Below the pieces are notes generated by a model. That model had not been told where the DNA came from, did not search any database, and worked only from the letters and a program-made list of their open reading frames with translations. Shown one piece after another: positions 14,437 through 21,760 of a stretch of 64,000 bases of DNA (position 1 is its first letter; the number at the start of each line of letters is the position of its first letter). Origin of the DNA: SKLM01 sp964575455 (lineage in GTDB: Bacteria > Chloroflexota > Anaerolineae > B4-G1); assembly GCA_964575455.1 (NCBI GenBank), contig CAZNRX010000002.1:1-64000 (forward strand), given 5' to 3'. Made by a program: the position numbers and the translations under genes.

Positions 14437-15864
14437 TCAAGCGCTGCCTCGGGCTGAGGGCTCCTCCGTCCTCACCATCTCGGCCTTCTCGACCGCCTCA
14501 TCGATGGTGCCCACCATGTAGAACGCCTGCTCCGGCAGCTCATCGTGCCTTCCGTCAAGGATCTCGCGGAAGCCGCGCAGCGTCTCGTCGAGCTCCACGT
14601 ACCGGCCGGGGATGCCCGTGAACGGCTCCGAGACGAAGAAGGGCTGGGTGAGGAACCGCTGCAACCGCCGCGCGCGCTCGACCGTGGCCCGATCCTCCTC
14701 ATTCAACTCCTCTATGCCCAGGATGGCGATCACATCGCGCAGCTCCTCATAGCGTGCCAGGGTCTCTCGCACTCCGTTGGCGATGGTGAAGTGCTCCTCT
14801 CCCACGCCCTCCGCCGTGAGCAAGGTGCTACTGGAATCCAGCGGGTCGATGGCCGGGTAGAAGCCGCGGCTGGCCTGGCGCCGGGTGAGGATGGTCGTGG
14901 CATCCAGGTGCGCGAAGGTGGCCACCACGGCCGGGTCGGTCATGTCGTCGGCCGGCACGTACACGGCCTGCACCGACGTGGTGCTGCCTCCGCTGGCGGT
15001 GGTGGTGATGCGCTCCTGCAGCTCGCCCATCTCCGTGTCGAGCGTCGGTTGGTAGCCGACGGTGCTGGGCAGGCGTCCCAGCAGGGCCGACACCTCCGCG
15101 CCGGCCTGGACGTAGCGGAAGATGTTGTCGATGAAGATCAGAGCCTCCCGCTCCTCCTGGTCGCGGAAGTACTCCGCCATGGTCAATGCCGTGAACGGGA
15201 CCCGAAGGCGAGCGCCGGGCGGCTCCTTCATCTGCCCGAAGACGAGGATCGTGCTCTCCAGCACGCCGCTGCGCTGGAGCTCGCGCCACAGGTCGTTCCC
15301 CTCCCGGCTCCGCTCGCCCACGCCGGTGAAGACGGCCACCCCCTCGTGCTCCTCAATGGTGTGGCGCATCAGCTCGATCATCAGCACCGTCTTGCCCACA
15401 CCGGCGCCGCCGAAGAGCCCGATCTTGCCGCCGCTGGGGTAGGGGGTGAGCAGGTCGACTGCCTTGATGCCCGTGACGAACGGCACCTCGACCACCTGCT
15501 GGTCCTGCATGCCCGGGGCCTTGGCGTGGATGGAGCGGCGTTCGGCGCGTGCTGGCTGGTGACCCCCGTCGATGGCCTGCCCCAGCACGTTGAACATGCG
15601 GCCCAGCGTCTCCCGCCCTACTGGGACGTGGATCGGCTGCCCAGTGTCGCGCACGCTCAGACCGCGCCGCAGGCCCGACGTGCCGCCCATGGCGATCGTG
15701 CGAACCGTGTGCGGGTCGACGTGTTCCTGGACTTCGACCACGAGGCCCTGTTGCTCCTCTCGGTCGATGACCAGGGCGTTGTGGATGCTGGGCAGATCGC
15801 CGGAGGGAAACTCCGCGTCGATCACCACACCGGCCACGCGCACGACAGATCCTCTTCTCTCCAC
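14437..15864 (-). CDS. atpD: N-type ATPase beta subunit (catalytic)
   Basis: This 475-residue catalytic subunit has P-loop GGAGVGKT, 'VFTGVGERSREGNDLW', 'ALIFIDNIFRYVQAG', 'STVGYQPTLDTEMG' and the beta signature 'YPAIDPLDSSS'. I chose the GTG at 15864 because AAGGAG lies seven bases upstream and the protein then begins VERRGSVVRVAGVVIDAEF, as other beta subunits do. The earlier ATG at 15897 is embedded in the promoter's -10 box. It is the first gene of the operon, which is the N-ATPase order rather than the classical BEFHAGDC order. Confidence 0.96.
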   Translation of the reverse strand: MERRGSVVRVAGVVIDAEFPSGDLPSIHNALVIDREEQQGLVVEVQEHVDPHTVRTIAMGGTSGLRRGLSVRDTGQPIHVPVGRETLGRMFNVLGQAIDGGHQPARAERRSIHAKAPGMQDQQVVEVPFVTGIKAVDLLTPYPSGGKIGLFGGAGVGKTVLMIELMRHTIEEHEGVAVFTGVGERSREGNDLWRELQRSGVLESTILVFGQMKEPPGARLRVPFTALTMAEYFRDQEEREALIFIDNIFRYVQAGAEVSALLGRLPSTVGYQPTLDTEMGELQERITTTASGGSTTSVQAVYVPADDMTDPAVVATFAHLDATTILTRRQASRGFYPAIDPLDSSSTLLTAEGVGEEHFTIANGVRETLARYEELRDVIAILGIEELNEEDRATVERARRLQRFLTQPFFVSEPFTGIPGRYVELDETLRGFREILDGRHDELPEQAFYMVGTIDEAVEKAEMVRTEEPSARGSA

Positions 15865-15895
15865 GGACAGACTCCTTGGGTATCCTTGAAGAGAC

Positions 15896-15924
15896 ATTCT
15901 ACCATAAGATTGTCGATAGGCCAA
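15896..15924 (-). promoter_or_regulatory. Promoter of the N-ATPase operon
   Basis: TTGGCC (15924-15919), a 17-base spacer and TAGAAT (15901-15896) point toward atpD. RNA would start near 15889, giving a leader of about 25 bases to the GTG start with its AAGGAG site. Confidence 0.6.
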
Positions 15925-15972
15925 TGAATGACGAACGCACCTCATCCCTCCCCCGAGGAGTTCCGTTGGTCG

Positions 15973-16716
15973 TCAACGGAGCAGCTCCCTCCGCACGTCG
16001 CCGATGCGCCGGACGCGCCGCTCCCGCAGATCGGCCACGAAGTCGGTGTAGCGCGCCACTGCCTCCTGAGGTACGTGGTCGCTCTTGGCGTGTTGCACGA
16101 AATCACCGGGCCGCTGCTCCTCCCACAACAGGCGATCGTGCTCGCCATCGCATTCGTACACGCGGTCGATCCACCGCCGCATGGAGAAGCGGTGGCCCTC
16201 CGTTCCTAGATAGACCTTCAACCTAACGGTGGCCAGGTGCGCTGGATCGACATCGTTCTGATGGCAGAGTTGTTCGTAGGTCTCGTCCAAGGTGTCGGCG
16301 TGGAGGTTCGAGGCGATGAAGTGGCCGTCGGCAGCCAGGCGGAAGAAGGCCTCGGCGTCGCGCCCCCAGATGTAGGCGTAGTAGGTGGTCGCCGGGCTGA
16401 TCTCGTGGGCCACATAGCAGACCTCCCCGGGGGGCTTCTGCGGGGCTTGCGAGAGCACGGCGCTGTGGTCGACCGCCTGCAGCGCCACGTCGTCCGGCAC
16501 GAAGTTGAGAAGCGCGCACATGACCGTCGTCTTGCCCGCTCCGCCGGGCTTGGCTCCCACGAGCAGCGACACGCCCCCGCGCATGGCAGCGGCCAGGTAC
16601 CCGGTCAAGGAGAGGTCGATTGAACCGTCGTCGAGTAAATCGATCAGCGACAACATGCGTCCCCCGCGCTGGTTGCAGGCGTTGAGGGCATCCACGTGGG
16701 CCTTTATCGATGTCAT
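15973..16716 (-). CDS. Secretion-type (GspE/VirB11-like) P-loop ATPase domain protein
   Basis: This 247-residue protein carries a P-loop 'VGAKPGGAGKTT' (residues about 53-64) and 'ASNLHADTLDE' (about 135-145), resembling the His box of GspE/VirB11 ATPases. It lacks the N-terminal domain of full GspE proteins. The sequence reads as a hexameric-ATPase core with a basic C-terminus ('LRERRVRRIGDVRREL'). No pilus or secretion genes lie beside it. It sits upstream of the N-ATPase operon on the same strand, with its own spacing. Family is fairly likely; role unknown. Confidence 0.65.
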   Translation of the reverse strand: MTSIKAHVDALNACNQRGGRMLSLIDLLDDGSIDLSLTGYLAAAMRGGVSLLVGAKPGGAGKTTVMCALLNFVPDDVALQAVDHSAVLSQAPQKPPGEVCYVAHEISPATTYYAYIWGRDAEAFFRLAADGHFIASNLHADTLDETYEQLCHQNDVDPAHLATVRLKVYLGTEGHRFSMRRWIDRVYECDGEHDRLLWEEQRPGDFVQHAKSDHVPQEAVARYTDFVADLRERRVRRIGDVRRELLR

Positions 16717-16769
16717 GAACCTACTCCGTGGGGTTGGTTTCGCGAGCGTAGCAAAGCCGCCCGTGTATG

Positions 16770-19331
16770 TCAGGGTTCAGACGACGGCTCCTGCCCCAAG
16801 CTACGTGGGTTCCATATCGGTGACCAACACGTACCTGGCAAGTCAAGCTTCTGCCGTTCACCGCTGCCGATGTCAACGATTTGAAGATCGGGTCCCTCTT
16901 CCCCAAATCGAGTTAGCGCCAACCGCTCCCCACCGGGCGACCAGGTCACCATGGCGTTCTCCTCACGGAGACGGATAGATCCGTCAAGCTCGATCAGGCT
17001 GGTCCAGATTTGGTCCCCATGGTAAGCGAAGAGGTGCACCCACTGACCATTGGGTCCCCAGGAGAGGTCCACGATGCGGCCGAACGCCTGTCGCAACAGA
17101 CGATGCTCGCCGGGCCGTGCAAGGAGGATGATGCTCTCTATGCCTCCCTGGTTGTCAAGCTGAGTCACACCTATGGCAATCCATTCGCCGTCCGGGGACC
17201 AGGCCAGTCTGAAGGGCCGATCAGATGCCGCTGAGGAAGTCCGCGTGAAGCCGAGCGTTTCCCCGAGCGTATCTCGGTCCAGCAGCGTCGTCGAGTTGCC
17301 CGCAGCGAGGTCATAGGCCACCAACGCTTGCTCGGTGCTGATCGTGGCGATCTGCCGACCTCCCGGCCCTCCCGGCGACCACGCCGCCGCGTAGCCTTCG
17401 CCGACCCGGCGAAGCGCGGTGCCATCTCCCTGCGCTACGAAGAAGTCGTGGACGGCGGCTTCGGAGAGCCACGCTTCGGATTCCGACGCGGGACCGGAGG
17501 GCTGAGCGTAGAGCAGCGTGGAGCCGTCGGGCGACCAGGCGATGAACTGGCCCTCAAGCCTGGTCTCGTCACCTGTTTCGAGGTCGACGATTCTGGTCTC
17601 TACGTCGAATGAGCTTGGAGACTCATAGAAAGCGACGCGATAGGCCAGCCGGCTCCCATCGGGCGACCAGCCAGAAGGTCCCATGTAACCGGGGTAAGGT
17701 GCGGCCCCGTCGGGGACTGCCAGGCGTTTGAGCGCATCACCCCCGGTCTGTAGAAGGAAGTAGCCGGGCGTCGATCTGGACCCTCGCTGCAGGAGCACCG
17801 TCCCATCGGGCGACCAGGAGATGGGCACCAGGGCCTCATCCGGCGGCCGGGCGGAGAGCAGAACCGGTTTAGCCGATCCCAGCCGCCAGCCCCAGAGCTC
17901 CGCGGCGCGGAATGCCTGCGCCTCCTCCGAGCAGCCTATCAGAAGATCGTAGCTGGCAAAAGCGGACAAGTCGTCGCTTGACGGGGCTGTCTGCTCCCGG
18001 ACGTAGGCCGGGAACTGAAGCTCCACGGATGATCGTGCGGGCCAGGGCACGGGACTAAGGAGCTGCTCCGACCTGCTGGCTTCGGGAACCGAATCAAGCA
18101 GCTCGGCCCAGGGCACGTGATTGAGGAGTTGCTCCGTACTGCTGGCTTCACGAAGGGGATGAAGCAACTCCGCGACGGCCGACGGGCTCAGCTCCTCCTC
18201 AATGAAAGCCATCAGCAGGTCGATCTCGGCGGCAGCGAGCGGACGATCCGGGTCATCTGGCTCCATCTGCCACAGACGCCAGAGGGGGATCCAGGCCTCA
18301 TGGTCGAGCGCGTCGCGGACCAGCGCCAGGTTGGGCGAGACAGGCTTGCTCACCTCGAGCTCGGCCTTGAACCGGGCGCGGAGCCGCTCCTCGACAAGCG
18401 CGCCGCCGTGCTTATCCGCTGGGCGGGGGCCGATCTGGCGGGTGATCAGATGGTCGACCAGAAACTTACCCAGGCTCGCCTCCCAGGCCGTCTGGGCTGC
18501 GGCATTCGTGGGCGCGCCGACGAGGAACGACGCTGGCAGGACGAGGTCGTCCGCTTCAGCGCCCTCCTCCAGGTTGGCGGCGAGGCTCACGTTCAAGGTA
18601 GTATCGAATCCGACGACCGCGGGCAGCCCTCTGGCTTTGTCGGGGTCGCTGGTCGAGTCTATCCCGAAGGGCGAGTACCGCTTACATGGCGCCAGGCTGC
18701 AGAATCGATAGGGTAGGTCAGCGAGTTGGCGCGCCAGGGAGTCCATCCGGATGGGATCGTTGGCGAAGATCGCGATCTCAAGATCATCCGAGACGAAGAC
18801 CACGTCGTGGCCGCCATAACTGGCGTCCAGCTTCGTGTGGAGCCAGCGTCCGTCGCTGGTGTGGCGGTAGAAGCGGACGGCGCGAAAGGTAGCCTTCTCA
18901 CCTGACGGGAGCGTCGCTCTGTGGATGATCACCACCTGCGCCCGCTCGCCCACGATGCGGGCGCTCTCAACGGTGGTGCTGACGGGACTGGTGAAACCCT
19001 GCAGGGGTAGGGGAAGCCCGCGGGTCTCGAGGTAGGCCTCCTGTGCCTCCTTCCAGGAGCGATCGGCTGGATCCTGCAGGCTGAGATAGAGCTCGCCGTC
19101 GTCCTCGTCGAGGGCGCGAAGCTCCAGCTGCGCCACTTGCCGCACCTGGGCCTCAGCCTGGGTCAGGTTGCGCTGGCGGTCACGCCACCAGGCGTAGATG
19201 CCGCCAATGAGGACGAGGAGGGCCAGGAGCCAGGGCAGCCAGCGGCGCCATGCGCGTTGTGCACCTTCCTCCCCTTGGCCTCGCTCCTCCGGGAACTCGT
19301 CCCCGAAGCGCCATTCGAAATCTGAGGACAT
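16770..19331 (-). CDS. Membrane-anchored TolB/WD40-like beta-propeller protein
   Basis: This 853-residue protein has one membrane helix (about 31-48) after an acidic cytoplasmic N-terminus, so most of it faces outward. The C-terminal third has repeated 'WSPDG..L' propeller blades ('ISWSPDGTVLL', 'SGWSPDGSRLAY', 'IAWSPDGSTLLYA', 'LAWSPDGEWIAIG', 'VTWSPGGERLALT'), as in TolB-like propellers. The middle region (about 100-480) resembles no family I recognise. Within it an approximately 23-residue unit is duplicated ('EASSTEQLLNHVPWAELL', then 'EASRSEQLLSPVPWP'). It is followed by a small membrane protein 1 base away, probably upstream in the same transcript. Confidence 0.75.
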   Translation of the reverse strand: MSSDFEWRFGDEFPEERGQGEEGAQRAWRRWLPWLLALLVLIGGIYAWWRDRQRNLTQAEAQVRQVAQLELRALDEDDGELYLSLQDPADRSWKEAQEAYLETRGLPLPLQGFTSPVSTTVESARIVGERAQVVIIHRATLPSGEKATFRAVRFYRHTSDGRWLHTKLDASYGGHDVVFVSDDLEIAIFANDPIRMDSLARQLADLPYRFCSLAPCKRYSPFGIDSTSDPDKARGLPAVVGFDTTLNVSLAANLEEGAEADDLVLPASFLVGAPTNAAAQTAWEASLGKFLVDHLITRQIGPRPADKHGGALVEERLRARFKAELEVSKPVSPNLALVRDALDHEAWIPLWRLWQMEPDDPDRPLAAAEIDLLMAFIEEELSPSAVAELLHPLREASSTEQLLNHVPWAELLDSVPEASRSEQLLSPVPWPARSSVELQFPAYVREQTAPSSDDLSAFASYDLLIGCSEEAQAFRAAELWGWRLGSAKPVLLSARPPDEALVPISWSPDGTVLLQRGSRSTPGYFLLQTGGDALKRLAVPDGAAPYPGYMGPSGWSPDGSRLAYRVAFYESPSSFDVETRIVDLETGDETRLEGQFIAWSPDGSTLLYAQPSGPASESEAWLSEAAVHDFFVAQGDGTALRRVGEGYAAAWSPGGPGGRQIATISTEQALVAYDLAAGNSTTLLDRDTLGETLGFTRTSSAASDRPFRLAWSPDGEWIAIGVTQLDNQGGIESIILLARPGEHRLLRQAFGRIVDLSWGPNGQWVHLFAYHGDQIWTSLIELDGSIRLREENAMVTWSPGGERLALTRFGEEGPDLQIVDIGSGERQKLDLPGTCWSPIWNPRSLGQEPSSEP

Positions 19332-19332
19332 G

Positions 19333-19830
19333 CTATGAGCTCCTCTGAAGTGCCCGTCCGCCCCAGGCCAGCAGGCCGCCGAGTATCAGCATAGGAGAGC
19401 TGAACACCACGTTCTGCAAGAGGACCATAGCCAGGCCTCTGCCCCCGTAGCCGTAGTGCCGGGCAGCGCTCACCAAGTTTCCCCCCACGAAGATGGCGAC
19501 GTACAGGAAGATCCCCGCGGCCCCTGCCAGGCAGGGGACGATCATAGCTCTCCTCAGGATCGGCTTGAAGGGCTTGGAGGGAGACGCGCCAATCCGCAGT
19601 TGCCTGAGAAGCCAGGCCGGTGGATCAAGCAGGCACGCCCCGACGAAGAGCGACAGCGTGAGAGGCACCAGGGCGTAGCGCAGGCAGAACATGCCGAGGC
19701 TGAAGCCAGCAAAATCGCCCTTGGCCACGGCCCTCTGATAACCGTGGATCGCGTCCACGCCGATCACGAGACAGATTGCCAGAGCCGCAATAGCGGCACC
19801 GAGCAGAATACGGCTCACAATCACGCGCAT
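19333..19830 (-). CDS. Small multi-spanning membrane protein, function unknown
   Basis: This 165-residue protein has about four hydrophobic helices (near 5-27, 45-65, 95-118 and 135-158) and a basic loop between the second and third. I recognise no family. The ATG at 19830 has GGGGGT just upstream and is preferred to a GTG two codons earlier. It ends 1 base before the beta-propeller gene starts, so the two are probably cotranscribed and may act together in the membrane. Confidence 0.65.
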   Translation of the reverse strand: MRVIVSRILLGAAIAALAICLVIGVDAIHGYQRAVAKGDFAGFSLGMFCLRYALVPLTLSLFVGACLLDPPAWLLRQLRIGASPSKPFKPILRRAMIVPCLAGAAGIFLYVAIFVGGNLVSAARHYGYGGRGLAMVLLQNVVFSSPMLILGGLLAWGGRALQRSS

Positions 19831-19990
19831 AGGCACCCCCTGTCATAGCAGGCTACCAGGCAGCGTCAGGTTTGTTGAGCCTCCTCCGTCATCGCCCACG
19901 ATCCTCGCGCAGCAACGTCGTGCCATCGGGGGCGCCGAACGCGGGTCACAGACCCACCGGGAGCAGGAGCTAGCAGCATCGGCCTGTCCG

Positions 19991-20635
19991 CTACGGTACC
20001 GGACGTTCGCCGCCCAACGTCTGCACCGCCCGCCGCACAGCGTCGACGTCAGGATCGCGCAGTGCGGCGTCGGGGCCGGGTCGTTCATCCATCGCGATAC
20101 AGACCGTCCCCTGCCGACAGGGAATCGCCATGTCGACGACATACTCGACGCCCCCCTCCCGGAGCGGAAACTCGCGCTCCGGATGGAGGTTCTCCTCCTT
20201 GAGGGTCACGTAGAGGCCGTCGGCGCCTGTGGCATAGAGGTCGTTGATCTCGTCGGCGGCCAGGAATCGGTCCCAGGTCGACTCTATGAAGGTGATTCTC
20301 CGCCAACGAAGGCTGGGGATGGGCTCGTCCCGCTTCATGAGGCGGCCCAGCTGGAGCTTGTAGTAGGGTTCGTCGGCGCGGGGGTGGTCGGGCTGGCGCG
20401 GAAGGAGGTCGCGGCGGCGCACCAGCTCGTGTCCCTCGACGGGAGCGTAGTAATGAATGGCCCACTTCTCGTCTCCGAAGGCCTTGGTGAAGTAGAAGGC
20501 CAGCACCACCGCCTCCGTGGTGCTTTCGGGGGCGTGCCGCTTGGGGATGCGGTACCAGCCCTCCTCCCGTGCGATGGCGAAGTCGCGTCGGCTGGTCATG
20601 ATCCCGACCAAGACGCGGTCCGATGGATAGAACAT
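19991..20635 (-). CDS. Conserved hypothetical protein
   Basis: This 214-residue soluble protein starts 'MFYPSDRVLVGIMTSRRDF' and contains 'WYRIPKRHAPE' and 'ITFIESTWDRFLAADEINDLY'. The word pattern looks conserved, and I have an impression of similar Chloroflexota proteins, but I cannot name a domain. There is no signal peptide or membrane segment. It lies 75 bases downstream of the msrA gene on the same strand, so cotranscription is possible. Codon use and frame length make it a convincing gene. Confidence 0.65.
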   Translation of the reverse strand: MFYPSDRVLVGIMTSRRDFAIAREEGWYRIPKRHAPESTTEAVVLAFYFTKAFGDEKWAIHYYAPVEGHELVRRRDLLPRQPDHPRADEPYYKLQLGRLMKRDEPIPSLRWRRITFIESTWDRFLAADEINDLYATGADGLYVTLKEENLHPEREFPLREGGVEYVVDMAIPCRQGTVCIAMDERPGPDAALRDPDVDAVRRAVQTLGGERPVP

Positions 20636-20710
20636 GGCGGCACCTCCGAGCCTCTACGACCTTCGACCGTTCAGGCTCTGGAGGCCCTCAGGACCTCCGG
20701 AGCTCTTCTT

Positions 20711-21529
20711 TCAGCGAAGCCGTCGGGAACTGATCTCCTGCAGCTTCTTCTGCCCCTCTGGGGAGAGGCCCAGTGTGTCGATCTCCTCCTCCAACTGTTC
20801 CAGCGTTCCGTTGCCCCCCACGTAGCCGTTGACGCGCGCCACGGCGGTGGAGTCCACGAGGTCCGTAGGATCGGGATAGATCGCCTCGAACTCCTCCATC
20901 AGATCCTTGACCCCGCGCAAGCGGTACTTCTGATGGTAGTCTTCAGCGCGCCAGAACTCGATGTAGGGGACGATCTCCGTAGAGATCTGGTCGCCGCGCT
21001 CGGTCTGCTGGCGTTCCTTGGTCTTCTCCGCCAGGCGTATCTGCTCGTCGTCGTGATAGAAGATGATGGAGGCATACTGGCTTGAAAAGGAGCGGCCGAC
21101 GGGGTTGTGGCTGTTCCAGAAGATCTCCAGCAACTCCTCGTACGTGATGAGCTTGGGATCGTAGTCGATCTGAATCGTCTCACTGTGGTTGCCCAGGTTG
21201 TGGTAGGTGGGGTTGCTTTTCGACCCACCTGCATAGCCCACACGTGTGCGCACGACGCCCGGGAGACTCCCGAACCGGGAGTCAGGTCCCCAGAATCACC
21301 CCAGGGCGAAGGTCGCGGTCTCCGTCTCCTTCGGGGCATTGAGGTCGATAGACGGCAAACTGGATGCCGTCTTTGATGGTGTTGAAGAAGGGATCATTGT
21401 TGCTCTCTCTTTCGCGGGCATGAGGAGGATCACTGCGATTGCGATCCCCACGACAGTCAAGGGTAAGACGACATATCTCAGGAGGATCTGTGTCGCTCCA
21501 GTTGTCTTGTGCGTCATGGTCTGCTGCAT
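20711..21529 (-). CDS. msrA: Peptide-methionine (S)-S-oxide reductase MsrA, probable selenoprotein with in-frame TGA
   Basis: This would be a 272-residue MsrA, which reduces methionine-S-sulfoxide, read through a TGA at 21298-21296 (residue 78). The TGA occupies the catalytic position of the GCFWGP motif: the frame reads ALG, TGA, FWGPDSRFGSLPGVV, then RTRVGYAGG, NPTYHNLG and 'FWNSHNP'. Upstream (21529-21299) the same frame encodes a membrane anchor (about 14-38), a linker and the MsrA strand 'ETATFALG'. No cysteine occurs in the whole product, as expected for a selenocysteine enzyme without a resolving cysteine. A SECIS-like hairpin begins 12 bases after the TGA. The start is ATG 21529 or ATG 21517; neither has an ideal ribosome site. 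The alternative, a pseudogene, is much less likely. No sel genes lie in the window. Confidence 0.88.
21265..21283 (-). promoter_or_regulatory. Bacterial SECIS-like hairpin in msrA
   Basis: The RNA downstream of the TGA folds as GACUCCC-GGUUC-GGGAGUC, a perfect 7-bp upper stem with a 5-base loop beginning GG. GGGA/UCCC can form a lower stem below a three-base CCU bulge. Nineteen bases separate the UGA from the apical loop. These values fit the general bacterial SECIS pattern (G in the first loop positions, loop about 16-37 bases from UGA). Confidence 0.8.
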
Positions 21530-21581
21530 ACCTTTCAGGTTGCTTGATGCTACGCCTACGTTTGTCTTATCTTCATCAAGG

Positions 21582-21609
21582 ATTCTAACATAATTGAACC
21601 TATCGGCAA
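21582..21609 (-). promoter_or_regulatory. Candidate msrA promoter
   Basis: TTGCCG (21609-21604), 16 bases, then TAGAAT (21587-21582). It would start RNA near 21575, about 46 bases before the first ATG. Confidence 0.45.
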
Positions 21610-21640
21610 CCTGTCCGTCGAGTCCGGCGCCCGGCCAGGT

Positions 21641-21669
21641 TTGTCAAAAGAACCTGGGCGTGTTAGAAT
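21641..21669 (+). promoter_or_regulatory. Promoter of the first glycosidase-like gene
   Basis: TTGTCA (21641-21646), a 17-base spacer and TAGAAT (21664-21669), about 90 bases upstream of the ATG at 21761. It is divergent from the msrA promoter. Confidence 0.6.
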
Positions 21670-21760
21670 ACTCGCCGTTTCGAGACTTCATCACTGACTG
21701 AGCTCACTCAAGGGAAAGCTCCAAGGACGCGGTCTTGTTTTCCTGTGAGGGGAGGGATCG

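Noticed and set aside
15864..15897. ATG at 15897 (or 15945) as the atpD start
   Set aside because: The ATG overlaps the -10 of a promoter and lacks a ribosome site; the GTG at 15864 has AAGGAG and gives a family-like N-terminus.
14545..15927. Long open frame antisense to atpD
   Set aside because: It has Arg/His/Gly-biased composition typical of a shadow in GC-rich DNA; the opposite strand is clearly the beta subunit.
20711..21253. Annotating msrA as a short gene from the GTG at 21253
   Set aside because: That product would lack the whole catalytic segment, while the frame upstream continues MsrA sequence through a single TGA at the active-site position with a SECIS-like hairpin.
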